Below, piece by piece: positions 54,893-63,350 of a DNA stretch of 64,000 nt (position 1 is its first letter; every line of letters starts with the position of its first letter). A program made the position numbers and the translations under genes. The stretch is from Roseburia intestinalis L1-82 (GTDB lineage Bacteria; Bacillota; Clostridia; Lachnospirales; Lachnospiraceae): contig NZ_LR027880.1 in the NCBI RefSeq assembly GCF_900537995.1, forward strand, positions 1,558,001-1,622,000, given 5' to 3'. Below the pieces are notes generated by a model, which had not been told where the DNA came from, searched no databases, and saw nothing but the letters and a program-made list of their open reading frames with translations.

Positions 54893-55537
54893 ATGAACAG
54901 TATGTTTGGACCGGAGACGAAGTTTTTTAAGGTGACAAATCAGATTGGAAATATACTTTTAGTGTCGGTTTTGTGGCTGATCGGATGTATTCCGGTCATT
55001 ACGATCGGAACATCGACGATCGCGATGTATTATGCGATGGTAAAAGCCGTGCGTTGTGAGGAAGGGTATGTGACAAAAGAGTTTTTCCGTTCTTACCGGC
55101 AGAATTTAAAGACAGGGATCGTGCTGACGGTTATTTTTCCTGGATTGGCAGCGGTGCTGTGGCTTGATCACAGTTATACGGTAAAGCAGGTTTCAATCGT
55201 GGCAGGGGCACTTGAAATGGTATATCTTCTGCTTGCGTTTGTGATCGCAGGGATCGTGCTCTATCTGTTCCCGGTATTGTCGAGATTTACGATGGATGTA
55301 TTTTCGTGTTTTAAGCTGGCGCTGTTTATGGTCTTTAAACACCTTCCGACAACGATTCTGCTGTTATTACTTGTGGCTGTTGGTGTAGTGCTTGCGCTGT
55401 TGATCCCGATCCCGATGATCTTTGTGATGCCTGGAGTGTGCTGTTATTTTGGAAGTTTCCTTATGGAGCGGATCTTAAGAAAATATATGGCAAAGCCACA
55501 GAGCAAAGAAGAGGAAGAAAAATGGTATTACCGGTAA
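54893..55537 (+). CDS. YesL-family (DUF624) membrane protein
   Basis: A 214-residue protein with about five membrane segments and the DUF624 signature (FFKVTNQIGNILLVSVLWLI, CIPVITIGTSTIAMYYA). YesL-type proteins accompany CUT1 importers for plant oligosaccharides in Firmicutes; their job is unknown. ATG 54893 follows AAAAGGGG; the frame from 54857 is unsupported. Confidence 0.85.
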   Translation: MNSMFGPETKFFKVTNQIGNILLVSVLWLIGCIPVITIGTSTIAMYYAMVKAVRCEEGYVTKEFFRSYRQNLKTGIVLTVIFPGLAAVLWLDHSYTVKQVSIVAGALEMVYLLLAFVIAGIVLYLFPVLSRFTMDVFSCFKLALFMVFKHLPTTILLLLLVAVGVVLALLIPIPMIFVMPGVCCYFGSFLMERILRKYMAKPQSKEEEEKWYYR

Positions 55538-55558
55538 GCGGTTTTAGGAGGAATTCAG

Positions 55559-56575
55559 ATGGCAAACGTGACTATGCGTGATATTGCGGAAAAGCTGGGA
55601 GTCAGTATCGTCTCCGTGTCGAAAGCACTCACGGGAAAAGAAGGAGTCAGTGAGGAACTTCGTGAAAAAGTAAAAAAGGAAGCCGACAGGCTTGGATATC
55701 GTTATAACCTCGGAGCAAAGGGTCTTAAGGAGGGAAGAAACTATAATGTTGGTGTAATCATTCCTTCCTACTATACAGATGACACGAGCAATGCATTTTA
55801 TATGAAAATGTACCAGTGTGTTGCAAAATGCCTGACCAATTACGATTATGCGACGATGTTGGAACTGGTGGATACGAGGATGCAGGAAATGATGATCCTG
55901 CCGCAGATTGTGGGGGATAACAGGCTGGATGGACTGATTCTGATGGGAGAGTTAGACGAGACATATTTAAAAAGATTAAAACAGATGAATATTCCGATGA
56001 TCTACATGGATTTTTATGATCTCTCCATGGAGACGGATTCTGTCAGCATGGATAATATCAGCGCGGAATACAAGATGACGGAGTATTTAATTGAACTTGG
56101 ACATAAAAAGATCGCCTATGTCGGTTCGATCAATGCCACTACGAGCATTATGGATCGTTATTTAGGATATAGAAGGGCATTACATCATTATAATATCCTA
56201 TATCGCGAGGATTATCTGATTGAGGACAGAGGTGAGGACAGACTTTTTAAAGAACTGGCTCTGCCAGAGGATATGCCGACGGCATTTGTCTGTAACAATG
56301 ATGAAATTGCCTGTATCCTGATCGAAAAATTAGAAAAAATGGGATACAGTGTGCCGGAGGATATATCGGTCACAGGGTTTGACAATTATCCGTTTATCCG
56401 ACGCAATGCGTCGGGACTCACGACTGTGGATGTGGATATCGCGATGATGGCGTCCGAGGGCGTGGAGCTTTTGTTAGAACGCCTCAATGATAAACGGGAA
56501 ACATTTGTGAGACGTGTCGTAAGCGGACATATTGTGATCCGGAAATCGACTGGGAAAGCGGCGACAGAGCCGTAA
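55559..56575 (+). CDS. LacI-family transcriptional regulator
   Basis: A 338-residue protein: N-terminal HTH (VTMRDIAEKLGVSIVSVSKA), hinge helix, and a sugar-binding core (NVGVIIPSYYTDDTSNAFYM ... VPEDISVTGFDNYPFIRRNA). It probably represses the transport operon at 41658-41673 and releases it on binding a sugar. AGGAGG lies before the ATG. The last 27 bases of the gene are part of a 42-base tandem duplication. Confidence 0.92.
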   Translation: MANVTMRDIAEKLGVSIVSVSKALTGKEGVSEELREKVKKEADRLGYRYNLGAKGLKEGRNYNVGVIIPSYYTDDTSNAFYMKMYQCVAKCLTNYDYATMLELVDTRMQEMMILPQIVGDNRLDGLILMGELDETYLKRLKQMNIPMIYMDFYDLSMETDSVSMDNISAEYKMTEYLIELGHKKIAYVGSINATTSIMDRYLGYRRALHHYNILYREDYLIEDRGEDRLFKELALPEDMPTAFVCNNDEIACILIEKLEKMGYSVPEDISVTGFDNYPFIRRNASGLTTVDVDIAMMASEGVELLLERLNDKRETFVRRVVSGHIVIRKSTGKAATEP

Positions 56576-56618
56576 ACTGAGCCAGAGAAGACTGGGAAAG
56601 CGGCGACAGAGCCGTAAA
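56548..56618 (+). repeat. Tandem duplication at the LacI gene 3' end
   Basis: A 29-base segment containing the last codons and the stop of the LacI gene (56548-56576) is repeated exactly at 56590-56618, an offset of 42 bases. A third, weaker trace (AGTCAGAAAGCGG) follows. It looks like a recent slippage or unequal-crossing event. Confidence 0.85.
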
Positions 56619-56775
56619 TAAGTCAGAAAGCGGATTAACAGAATTATAAATGAAATGAGTCAGAAACGGCAGAACAGATGCCGCTATGAATAAAAAGGGG
56701 AAGGAGCGCACGGGTTTTATTGTCAGAAACATAAAAACAGAAAAGAGAGATGCGCAGAATGGAGGAGCAGACAAG

Positions 56776-57798
56776 ATGGGAAATGTAAAAATGATCAGTC
56801 CGGCAGTGCCGAACATGCCGTGGCAGGAGAGGCCGGAGAAAATCGTAAATGCGCCGGTGTGGCGCTACAAGGAGAATCCGATTATTGGAAGAAATCCGGT
56901 AGAAGGGGTGGCAAGGATTTTTAACAGCGCAGTAATACCGTATGAAGGAAAATTCATCGGCGTATTCCGTGGGGAGCAGACGAATGGAATCCCGTATGTT
57001 TACCTGGGAAGAAGCGAGGATGGTATTCATTGGGATTTTGACAAAGACAAGGTACGTTTTGTGGATGAAGAAGGCAATGATTTTATGCCGGTATATGCGT
57101 ATGATCCAAGGCTTGTAAAAGTGGAGGATACCTATTATATCATCTGGTGTGGGGATTTTTACGGTGCAGCGATCGGAATGGCAAAAACGAAAGATTTTAA
57201 GACATTTACCAGAATTGAAAATCCGTTCCTGCCGTTTAACCGGAATGCTGTACTTTTTCCGCGCAAGGTAAATGGAAATTTCCTGATGCTGTCAAGACCT
57301 TCCGACAGCGGACATACCCCGTTTGGTGATATTTTTATAAGTGAGAGTAAAGATCTTACCTATTGGGGAAAACACCGTCATGTGATGGGACGCGGCAATG
57401 AATGGTGGGAGTCCTTAAAGATCGGAGGAGGAGCAGCACCGATCGAACTTGAGGATGGATGGCTGCTGTTTTATCACGGTGTCAGTGGAACCTGTAACGG
57501 ATATGTATATTCGATTGGCGGGGCGATCTTAGACAAAGAAAATCCATCTATTGTAAAATACCGCTGCACCGATTTCCTGTTAACACCGGAAGAATGGTAT
57601 GAGGAACGTGGATTTGTTCCAAATGTCTGTTTCCCGTGTGCAACGATCCATGATTCTGCAACCGGAAGGATTGCCATTTATTATGGGGCAGCGGACAGTT
57701 ATGTCGGTCTTGCATTTACAACGGCAGATGAGATCATTTCATATATAAAGGAACACAGTGTGACAGGGGAATCTGATACGGAGATTGGAAGAAGATAA
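56776..57798 (+). CDS. GH130 glycoside phosphorylase (mannooligosaccharide/mannosyl-glucose type)
   Basis: A 340-residue cytosolic protein with a five-bladed propeller pattern: AVIPYEGKFIGVFRGEQTNG, YLGRSEDGIHW, YAYDPRLVKVEDTYYIIWCG (the Asp of YDPR is the proton donor in GH130), and LKIGGGAAPIELEDGWLLFY. It should cleave beta-mannosides with phosphate to give mannose 1-phosphate. The length fits GH130_2 better than the longer GH130_1; this is inference. ATG 56776 follows GGAGGAG; the frame from 56686 is less likely. Confidence 0.85.
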   Translation: MGNVKMISPAVPNMPWQERPEKIVNAPVWRYKENPIIGRNPVEGVARIFNSAVIPYEGKFIGVFRGEQTNGIPYVYLGRSEDGIHWDFDKDKVRFVDEEGNDFMPVYAYDPRLVKVEDTYYIIWCGDFYGAAIGMAKTKDFKTFTRIENPFLPFNRNAVLFPRKVNGNFLMLSRPSDSGHTPFGDIFISESKDLTYWGKHRHVMGRGNEWWESLKIGGGAAPIELEDGWLLFYHGVSGTCNGYVYSIGGAILDKENPSIVKYRCTDFLLTPEEWYEERGFVPNVCFPCATIHDSATGRIAIYYGAADSYVGLAFTTADEIISYIKEHSVTGESDTEIGRR

Positions 57799-57853
57799 AA
57801 CTTGAAGCAAGTTGTTCCCTGGCAAAACAAATTGTTTTGAAATGAGGATTATT

Positions 57854-59221
57854 ATGAAGTTAAATAAGTTGGGAAAGTTCGCCGCACTGTGTATGGCAGG
57901 ATGCATGCTGCTTGGTGGCTGTGGCGCAGAAAATCCGGCAGATGAAAAAACGGTGACGGGCAATGCCGCTGATGTGTCGGCAGAAAAAAGTGAGACCAGG
58001 ATGGATTCTGAAAATAATACCACAGAAAAAAATGATATGGCAGCAGAAGATACAGCAGCGGAGACAGAAAGTGCAGAAACAGAAACGGAGGATAGTGGTG
58101 TGGCGATACCGGAAGTTGTAATTGAACCGAAGGAGATACCTGATACAGACGGAATGAAATTTGTGCGGGATATGAAGATCGGATGGAATCTTGGCAACAC
58201 ATTTGATGCAATTACGAATGCACAGAAAGAAGATGATCTCAGTATTGAGTGGTCGTGGTGCGGCGAGAAGACGACAAAAGAAATGATCGATGCAGTAAAG
58301 GCAGCAGGTTTCAAAACGCTTCGCCTGCCGGTGTCATGGCATAATCATGTATCGGGAGATCATTACACGATCAGTGAGGCATGGCTTGACAGGGTGCAGG
58401 AAGTGTTGGATTATGCGGTTGATGATGACATGTATGTGATTTTAAATATCCATCATGATACGGATAAAGAGTACTGTTACCCGGACAAAGAGCATTTAGA
58501 GCAGTCTCTTTCCTACATGACTTTCATTTGGGAGCAGCTTGCAGACCGTTTTGGAGATTATGACGAGCATGTGATCTTTGAGAGTATCAACGAACCGCGT
58601 CTGGTAGAGACAGATCATGAGTGGTGGCTGGATATGAATGCTGCGGAATGTGTGGAAGCAGTAGAATGTATCAACGAGTGGAATCAGAACTTTGTGGATG
58701 TTGTGCGAAAGACAGGGGGCAATAATGCCACACGTTATCTGATGGTGCCTGGCTATGATGCCTCTGCGGATGGGGTGTTGAATGACAAGTTTGTGCTGCC
58801 GACGGACACTGCGGAAAATGAGGGAAAGATACTTGTCTCAGTGCATGCTTACATTCCTTATCATTTTGCATTGCAGGCGGCAACGGAAAATGAGAGTATT
58901 GATCAGTTTAATGCTTCTGAAAAGACAAGTACCAACGATATCGACCAGATGATGGAAAAACTATATGCGAAATATATAAGCAATGAGATCCCGGTCGTGA
59001 TCGGAGAGTTTGGTGCCCGGGATAAAAACGGAAATCTGCAGAGCCGTGTGGACTATGCGGCATACTACATTGCTGCGGCGCGCGCTTACGGCATGAGCTG
59101 TAACTGGTGGGATAACAATGCGTTTACCGGGGACGGCGAACTGTTCGGACTGCTCGACCGGAAAACAGTTACCTGGAGATATCCAAAGATCGTGGATGCA
59201 CTGATGAAATATGCAGAATAA
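57854..59221 (+). CDS. GH5 endo-beta-glycanase lipoprotein
   Basis: A 455-residue lipoprotein: lipobox LGGC (Cys about 23), an acidic Thr/Glu linker to about residue 95, then a GH5 barrel with IGWNLGNTFDA, SINEPR (acid/base Glu247) and VVIGEFGARD (nucleophile Glu385). The WNLGNT start is typical of GH5_4-like endo-beta-1,4-glucanases and xyloglucanases; a mannanase role cannot be excluded given the GH130 gene upstream. It would cut polymers at the cell surface and feed the binding proteins. ATG 57854 has GAGGA before it. Confidence 0.87.
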   Translation: MKLNKLGKFAALCMAGCMLLGGCGAENPADEKTVTGNAADVSAEKSETRMDSENNTTEKNDMAAEDTAAETESAETETEDSGVAIPEVVIEPKEIPDTDGMKFVRDMKIGWNLGNTFDAITNAQKEDDLSIEWSWCGEKTTKEMIDAVKAAGFKTLRLPVSWHNHVSGDHYTISEAWLDRVQEVLDYAVDDDMYVILNIHHDTDKEYCYPDKEHLEQSLSYMTFIWEQLADRFGDYDEHVIFESINEPRLVETDHEWWLDMNAAECVEAVECINEWNQNFVDVVRKTGGNNATRYLMVPGYDASADGVLNDKFVLPTDTAENEGKILVSVHAYIPYHFALQAATENESIDQFNASEKTSTNDIDQMMEKLYAKYISNEIPVVIGEFGARDKNGNLQSRVDYAAYYIAAARAYGMSCNWWDNNAFTGDGELFGLLDRKTVTWRYPKIVDALMKYAE

Positions 59222-59279
59222 CAGATTCCATGTCATGAATTCATGGGTTTATAATGGTTTTGTAATAAAGTCAGAACTC

Positions 59280-59308
59280 TTGACAGAAACCATAAGATTT
59301 TATAGAAT
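59280..59308 (+). promoter_or_regulatory. Sigma-A promoter of the MATE transcript
   Basis: TTGACA (59280-59285) and TAGAAT (59303-59308), spacer 17 bases, upstream of a structured leader. Confidence 0.75.
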
Positions 59309-59310
59309 AA

Positions 59311-59399
59311 TGTGGTCATCGGAGGGTTTATAATACTTACGATATTATGAGCTGGATAAGAAGCCGGGTGGAAATCCCGGTTTCTTATTCAGTTTTTTT
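59311..59399 (+). ncRNA. Candidate guanidine-IV (mepA-type) riboswitch
   Basis: Between a sigma-A promoter and a MATE gene lies a compact leader: GGAGGGTTTATAATACTTAC, in which ATAATA (59330-59335) pairs with TATTAT (59343-59348) around loop CTTACGA, followed by CTGGATAAGAAGCCGGG that forms the 5' arm of an intrinsic terminator. The guanidine-IV class (mepA motif) is known upstream of MATE genes in Clostridia and overlaps a terminator in this way, and I recall similar conserved elements. An alignment would be needed to settle class; other transcription-terminating leaders are possible. Confidence 0.6.
59356..59399 (+). terminator. Regulated terminator before the MATE gene
   Basis: ATAAGAAGCCGGG (59356-59368) pairs with CCCGGTTTCTTAT (59376-59388) with one G-T pair; a run of seven T at 59393-59399 follows after four bases. 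It ends just before the MATE start, so it must be bypassed for expression. Confidence 0.85.
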
Positions 59400-59411
59400 A
59401 TGGAGAGTTTT

Positions 59412-60185
59412 ATGGAACACGATTTTACAAGCGGAAGCGTATGGAAAAAATTGTTATTATTTGCAGTGCCGATCTTTGGAGCAAACCTTTTGCAGGCACT
59501 CTATGGAACGGTTGATCTGTTTGTGGTCGGCTTATTTGCGGATGCATCGGCAGTTTCAGCCGTGTCGACCGGAAGCATGACGATGCAGACGATCACCGGG
59601 ATCATCACGGGACTTACGATGGGATGTACCGTTTTGCTCGGACAGAATATCGGTAAAAAAGATGAGGCGGCAGCGGAGCGGACAGTCGGCTCTGCACTCT
59701 GGCTGTTTGTCACGGTGGGAATCCTTCTCGCAGTGATCGTTGCTGTATTGGCAGTCGGAATCGCATCTGTTATAAATGCGCCGGCGGAAGCATTTTCCCA
59801 GACGACCGATTATATCCGTATCTGCGGAATCGGTATCATCTGTATCGTCATGTTTAACGCAATCGGTGGAATGTTCCGCGGACTGGGGGATGCGAGAACA
59901 CCGTTAGCCCTCATGGGTGTTGCATGTGTCGTCAATATTGCAGGTGACTTTGCGCTGGTCGGCGCACTGAAGATGGGCGTGGCAGGGGCTGCACTTGCAA
60001 CAGTTGCGGTGCAGGGAATTTTAAGTACTTTTCTTGTGAGAATCCCTGTTTCGTACGCGATGAGTAAAGTGTCTGGCGTGACATTGTTCCAGATCGGATT
60101 TGCGACACCGCTTGCAACTGTGTTTGGACTCATTTTGAGTGCTTCCTGTGTGATTTATTATGAGAGAAAGAGAAAAAAAGCATAA
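59412..60185 (+). pseudogene. MATE efflux protein with large internal deletion
   Basis: The frame has 257 residues; MATE transporters have about 440-460. The first part (FTSGSVWKKLLLFAVPIFGA ... GMFRGLGDARTPLALMGVAC) is a normal N-lobe to about residue 200. After GVAGAALATVAVQG the sequence continues as STFLVRIPVSYAMSKVSG and a final membrane helix with KRKKA, which is the end of a MATE C-lobe. About 190 residues in between, five or six membrane helices, are missing with the frame kept. Six to seven helices remain, so normal transport is unlikely. ATG 59412 follows GGAG. Confidence 0.82.
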
Positions 60186-60254
60186 AATGATTGGAAAAAC
60201 TGCCAAAATGTATTAAGATAATAGGCGAACAAATAAAGAAATGAGATCTCAGAA

Positions 60255-61742
60255 ATGAATATAAAACAGGCAAAAGAAGAAATTAAGCATACGGTAATGG
60301 CTTACCTTTCGAAGGATGAACAGGGAGAATACCGTATTCCTGTGATCAGGCAGCGACCGATCCTTTTGATGGGACCACCAGGCATCGGAAAGACACAGAT
60401 CATGGAACAGATCGCCATGGAGTGTAAGATCGGTCTGGTCGCTTATACGATCACGCATCATACCAGACAGAGTGCAGTCGGACTTCCAATGATAAAAGAG
60501 GAATCTTTCGATGGAACAACGTATCCGGTCACGGAGTATACCATGAGTGAGATCATTGCAAGTATTTACCGTAAAATGAAAAAGACCGGGCAGAAAGAGG
60601 GAATCCTTTTTATTGATGAGATTAACTGCGTTTCGGAAACTTTAGCACCGACGATGCTGCAGTTTTTGCAGTGCAAGACATTTGGCAATCAGGCGATTCC
60701 GGAAGGCTGGCTGATCGTTGCAGCGGGAAATCCGCCGGAGTACAATAAGTCGGTGCGTGATTTTGATATGGTCACATTAGACCGCGTCCGTTATCTGAAT
60801 ATCGAGGCTGACTATAAAGTCTGGAAAGAATATGCGAGAGCGAAACATCTCCATAATGCCATCTTGAGTTATCTGGAACTGAGGCAGAGAAACTTCTACC
60901 GTGTGGAGGCAGATGTGGACGGCATCCGCTTTGTGACGGCGCGTGGCTGGGAGGATTTAAGCAGTCTGATGCAGGTTTACGAGGAGATGGATCTGCCGGT
61001 GGATGAGAGTGTCATCCGTGAATTTATCCATCACGAGGATGTGGCAGAGGATGCAGCAGCATATTTTGAACTGTACCGCAAGTACCGGGATGATTACGGG
61101 ATCGCGGATATCCTTGCCGGAAAAGTAAGACCGGAGACCTTTGCAAGAATCTATGCGGCGGCATTCGATGAAAGACTGAGCGTGGTAAATCTGCTGCTTG
61201 ACGGTCTGTCGGCATTTTTTGAAAAAGTGCAGGAAAACAAGCAGATCACGGATAACTGGTACGAATTTTTAAAAGAATATCAAAGAAGCCTCAAAGAAGG
61301 CGAGGTGCCGGTGGACTGCTATCAGGCATTGTTTGAGGAGAGAATGGCAGTGGTGGAAGCAGAGAAGCAGGCGGAAGTCTGCACCAGGGCACAGGCAGCC
61401 AGATGGGAACGTATTTTTGCGCTCTGGAAAGAAAATGTACCGAACGGCGGATTGGATGCAAAAAAGAGTTTTACACAGGCAAAAGCCGGATTTGACAGAC
61501 AAAGAGAAACTTTAGAGAATGCGGAACAGGAAGCGGTGAATGCGTTAGAGCATGCATTTGATTTTATGGAACAGGCGTTTGAAAATGGTGAAGAGATGGT
61601 CGTGTTTGTGACAGAACTGACTTTAACACCCGAAGCGGCAATGTTTTTATCAGAGCATACCTGTGAGCGGTATATGACATATAACGAACAGCTTCTGATC
61701 GGAAAGAGAAAACGGGAAATCTTATCAGAACTGAATCGATAG
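60255..61742 (+). CDS. MoxR-type AAA+ ATPase
   Basis: A 495-residue ATPase: Walker A GPPGIGKT (starting at Gly40), an extended loop (THHTRQSAVGLPMIKEESFD), Walker B ILFIDEIN (Asp121, Glu122), sensor 1 VAAGNPPEYNKSVRDF. After the AAA+ core (to about 310), a helical, charged C-terminal region follows. MoxR ATPases remodel protein complexes together with VWA partners. The VWA/DUF2201 gene at 36495 is the likely partner although 22 kb separate them here. No clear operon partner downstream. Confidence 0.88.
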   Translation: MNIKQAKEEIKHTVMAYLSKDEQGEYRIPVIRQRPILLMGPPGIGKTQIMEQIAMECKIGLVAYTITHHTRQSAVGLPMIKEESFDGTTYPVTEYTMSEIIASIYRKMKKTGQKEGILFIDEINCVSETLAPTMLQFLQCKTFGNQAIPEGWLIVAAGNPPEYNKSVRDFDMVTLDRVRYLNIEADYKVWKEYARAKHLHNAILSYLELRQRNFYRVEADVDGIRFVTARGWEDLSSLMQVYEEMDLPVDESVIREFIHHEDVAEDAAAYFELYRKYRDDYGIADILAGKVRPETFARIYAAAFDERLSVVNLLLDGLSAFFEKVQENKQITDNWYEFLKEYQRSLKEGEVPVDCYQALFEERMAVVEAEKQAEVCTRAQAARWERIFALWKENVPNGGLDAKKSFTQAKAGFDRQRETLENAEQEAVNALEHAFDFMEQAFENGEEMVVFVTELTLTPEAAMFLSEHTCERYMTYNEQLLIGKRKREILSELNR

Positions 61743-61787
61743 GAAATACAGACTGCACAGAGAACAGTGCATGTATGGAGGATTAAG

Positions 61788-63239
61788 ATGAAACAGAGTG
61801 AAACAAGAAATCTTACAATGATGATGGATCTGTATGAAATGACGATGGCAAATGGTTATTTCAACGATCAGGACAAGGATACCAGGGTAGCATTTGATGT
61901 ATTTTACCGCAGTAATCCGGATGGTGGTGGATTTGCAATTTTTGCAGGATTAGAGCAGATTTTAGAGTACATTGAGAATCTTCATTTTGATGAGGAGGAT
62001 ATCGCCTATTTTCGTTCTCTCAACATTTTTACAGAAGATTTCCTTGCTTATCTGAAAGACTTTAAATTCAGCGGTGATATTTATGCGTTCAAAGAAGGAA
62101 CGATCATGTATCCAAATGAGCCGATCATCACGGTGGTTGCACCGTTAATTGATGCACAGCTCATCGAGACCGCTTTGCTTGCGCAGGTGAATCATCAGTC
62201 CCTGATTGCGACAAAGACAAGACGTATTGTGAGTGCAGCAGAGGGACGGGCTGTTTCTGATTTTGGTGCGCGCCGTGCCCACAACATGGATGCTGCAGTC
62301 TATGGTGCGAGAGCCGCATATATCGGTGGCGCAGTCGGAACGGCAACCGTGCTTGCCGGTCAGATGTTTGATATCCCGGTCAGCGGAACCATGGCACATA
62401 GCTGGGTCATGTATTATAAAGATGAGTTTGAGGCATTTAAACACTATGCAGAGAATTATCCGGACGGAACGGTACTTTTAGTTGACACCTACGATGTCAT
62501 CGGTTCCGGTATCCCGAATGCAATCCGTGTGGCAAAAGAAGTTTTAGAGCCGATGGGAAAGAGATTAAAGGGAATCCGTATCGACAGTGGTGACCTTGCA
62601 TATCTTTCGAAAAAGATCCGTAAGATGTTAGATGATGCAGGATTAGAGGATTGTAAGATCGTTGTTTCTAATAGTCTTGATGAGTATACGATCACATCCA
62701 TTTTACAGCAGGGCGGCAAGATCGACAGTTTCGGTGTCGGCGAGCGTCTGATCACTGCAAAATCCGATCCTGTTTTCGGTGCGGTATATAAGATCTCTGC
62801 AGTGGAAGAAAATGGTACATTTGCCCCGCGTATCAAAATCTCAGAAAATGTGGAGAAGATCACAAATCCGGGACTTAAAGATGTGTACCGTATCTATGAT
62901 GAAGCAGGACATTCCGTTGCGGATCTGATCACAAAGGCAGGCGAGACGGTTGATATGTCCGCACCATACCGTTATGCAGATCCGGTAAAACCATGGAAAA
63001 ACCGTTCTTTTGAAAACTGCACAGCGAAAAAACTTCAGCAGCAGGTCGTAAAGGAAGGAAAACGTATCGTGGAGCCGGAATCCTTAGAAGATATCAGAGC
63101 TTATGTGGAAAAACAGCTTAATACCGAAGTGTGGGAAGAAGAACAGCGTTTTGAAAATCCACATGAACATTATCTGGATATGAGCCCGGCATATTACGAG
63201 ATGAAGATGGATATGCTGCATGAATCACGCACCAGATAA
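61788..63239 (+). CDS. pncB: Nicotinate phosphoribosyltransferase
   Basis: A 483-residue enzyme of NAD salvage, making nicotinate mononucleotide from nicotinate and PRPP. Motifs: MMMDLYEMTMANGYF, SDFGARRAHNMDAAVYGARA, the phosphorylated-His region VSGTMAHSWVM, RIDSGDLAYLSKK, and VSNSLDEYTI. Length fits the long bacterial family. ATG 61788 follows GGAGG. Confidence 0.95.
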   Translation: MKQSETRNLTMMMDLYEMTMANGYFNDQDKDTRVAFDVFYRSNPDGGGFAIFAGLEQILEYIENLHFDEEDIAYFRSLNIFTEDFLAYLKDFKFSGDIYAFKEGTIMYPNEPIITVVAPLIDAQLIETALLAQVNHQSLIATKTRRIVSAAEGRAVSDFGARRAHNMDAAVYGARAAYIGGAVGTATVLAGQMFDIPVSGTMAHSWVMYYKDEFEAFKHYAENYPDGTVLLVDTYDVIGSGIPNAIRVAKEVLEPMGKRLKGIRIDSGDLAYLSKKIRKMLDDAGLEDCKIVVSNSLDEYTITSILQQGGKIDSFGVGERLITAKSDPVFGAVYKISAVEENGTFAPRIKISENVEKITNPGLKDVYRIYDEAGHSVADLITKAGETVDMSAPYRYADPVKPWKNRSFENCTAKKLQQQVVKEGKRIVEPESLEDIRAYVEKQLNTEVWEEEQRFENPHEHYLDMSPAYYEMKMDMLHESRTR

Positions 63240-63350
63240 AGTGTGTGCAGACGGATATGCTGCATGCATTGTGCAAAAATAAGACGTGTGCAGATACAGA
63301 TAAGCAGTGTATCATGAGATTGTAAGAAATGATAGTAAGGAAAGAATAAC

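Noticed and set aside
55758..55964. Minus-strand frames in the LacI and GH5 genes
   Set aside because: Antisense shadows with no start signal or motif.
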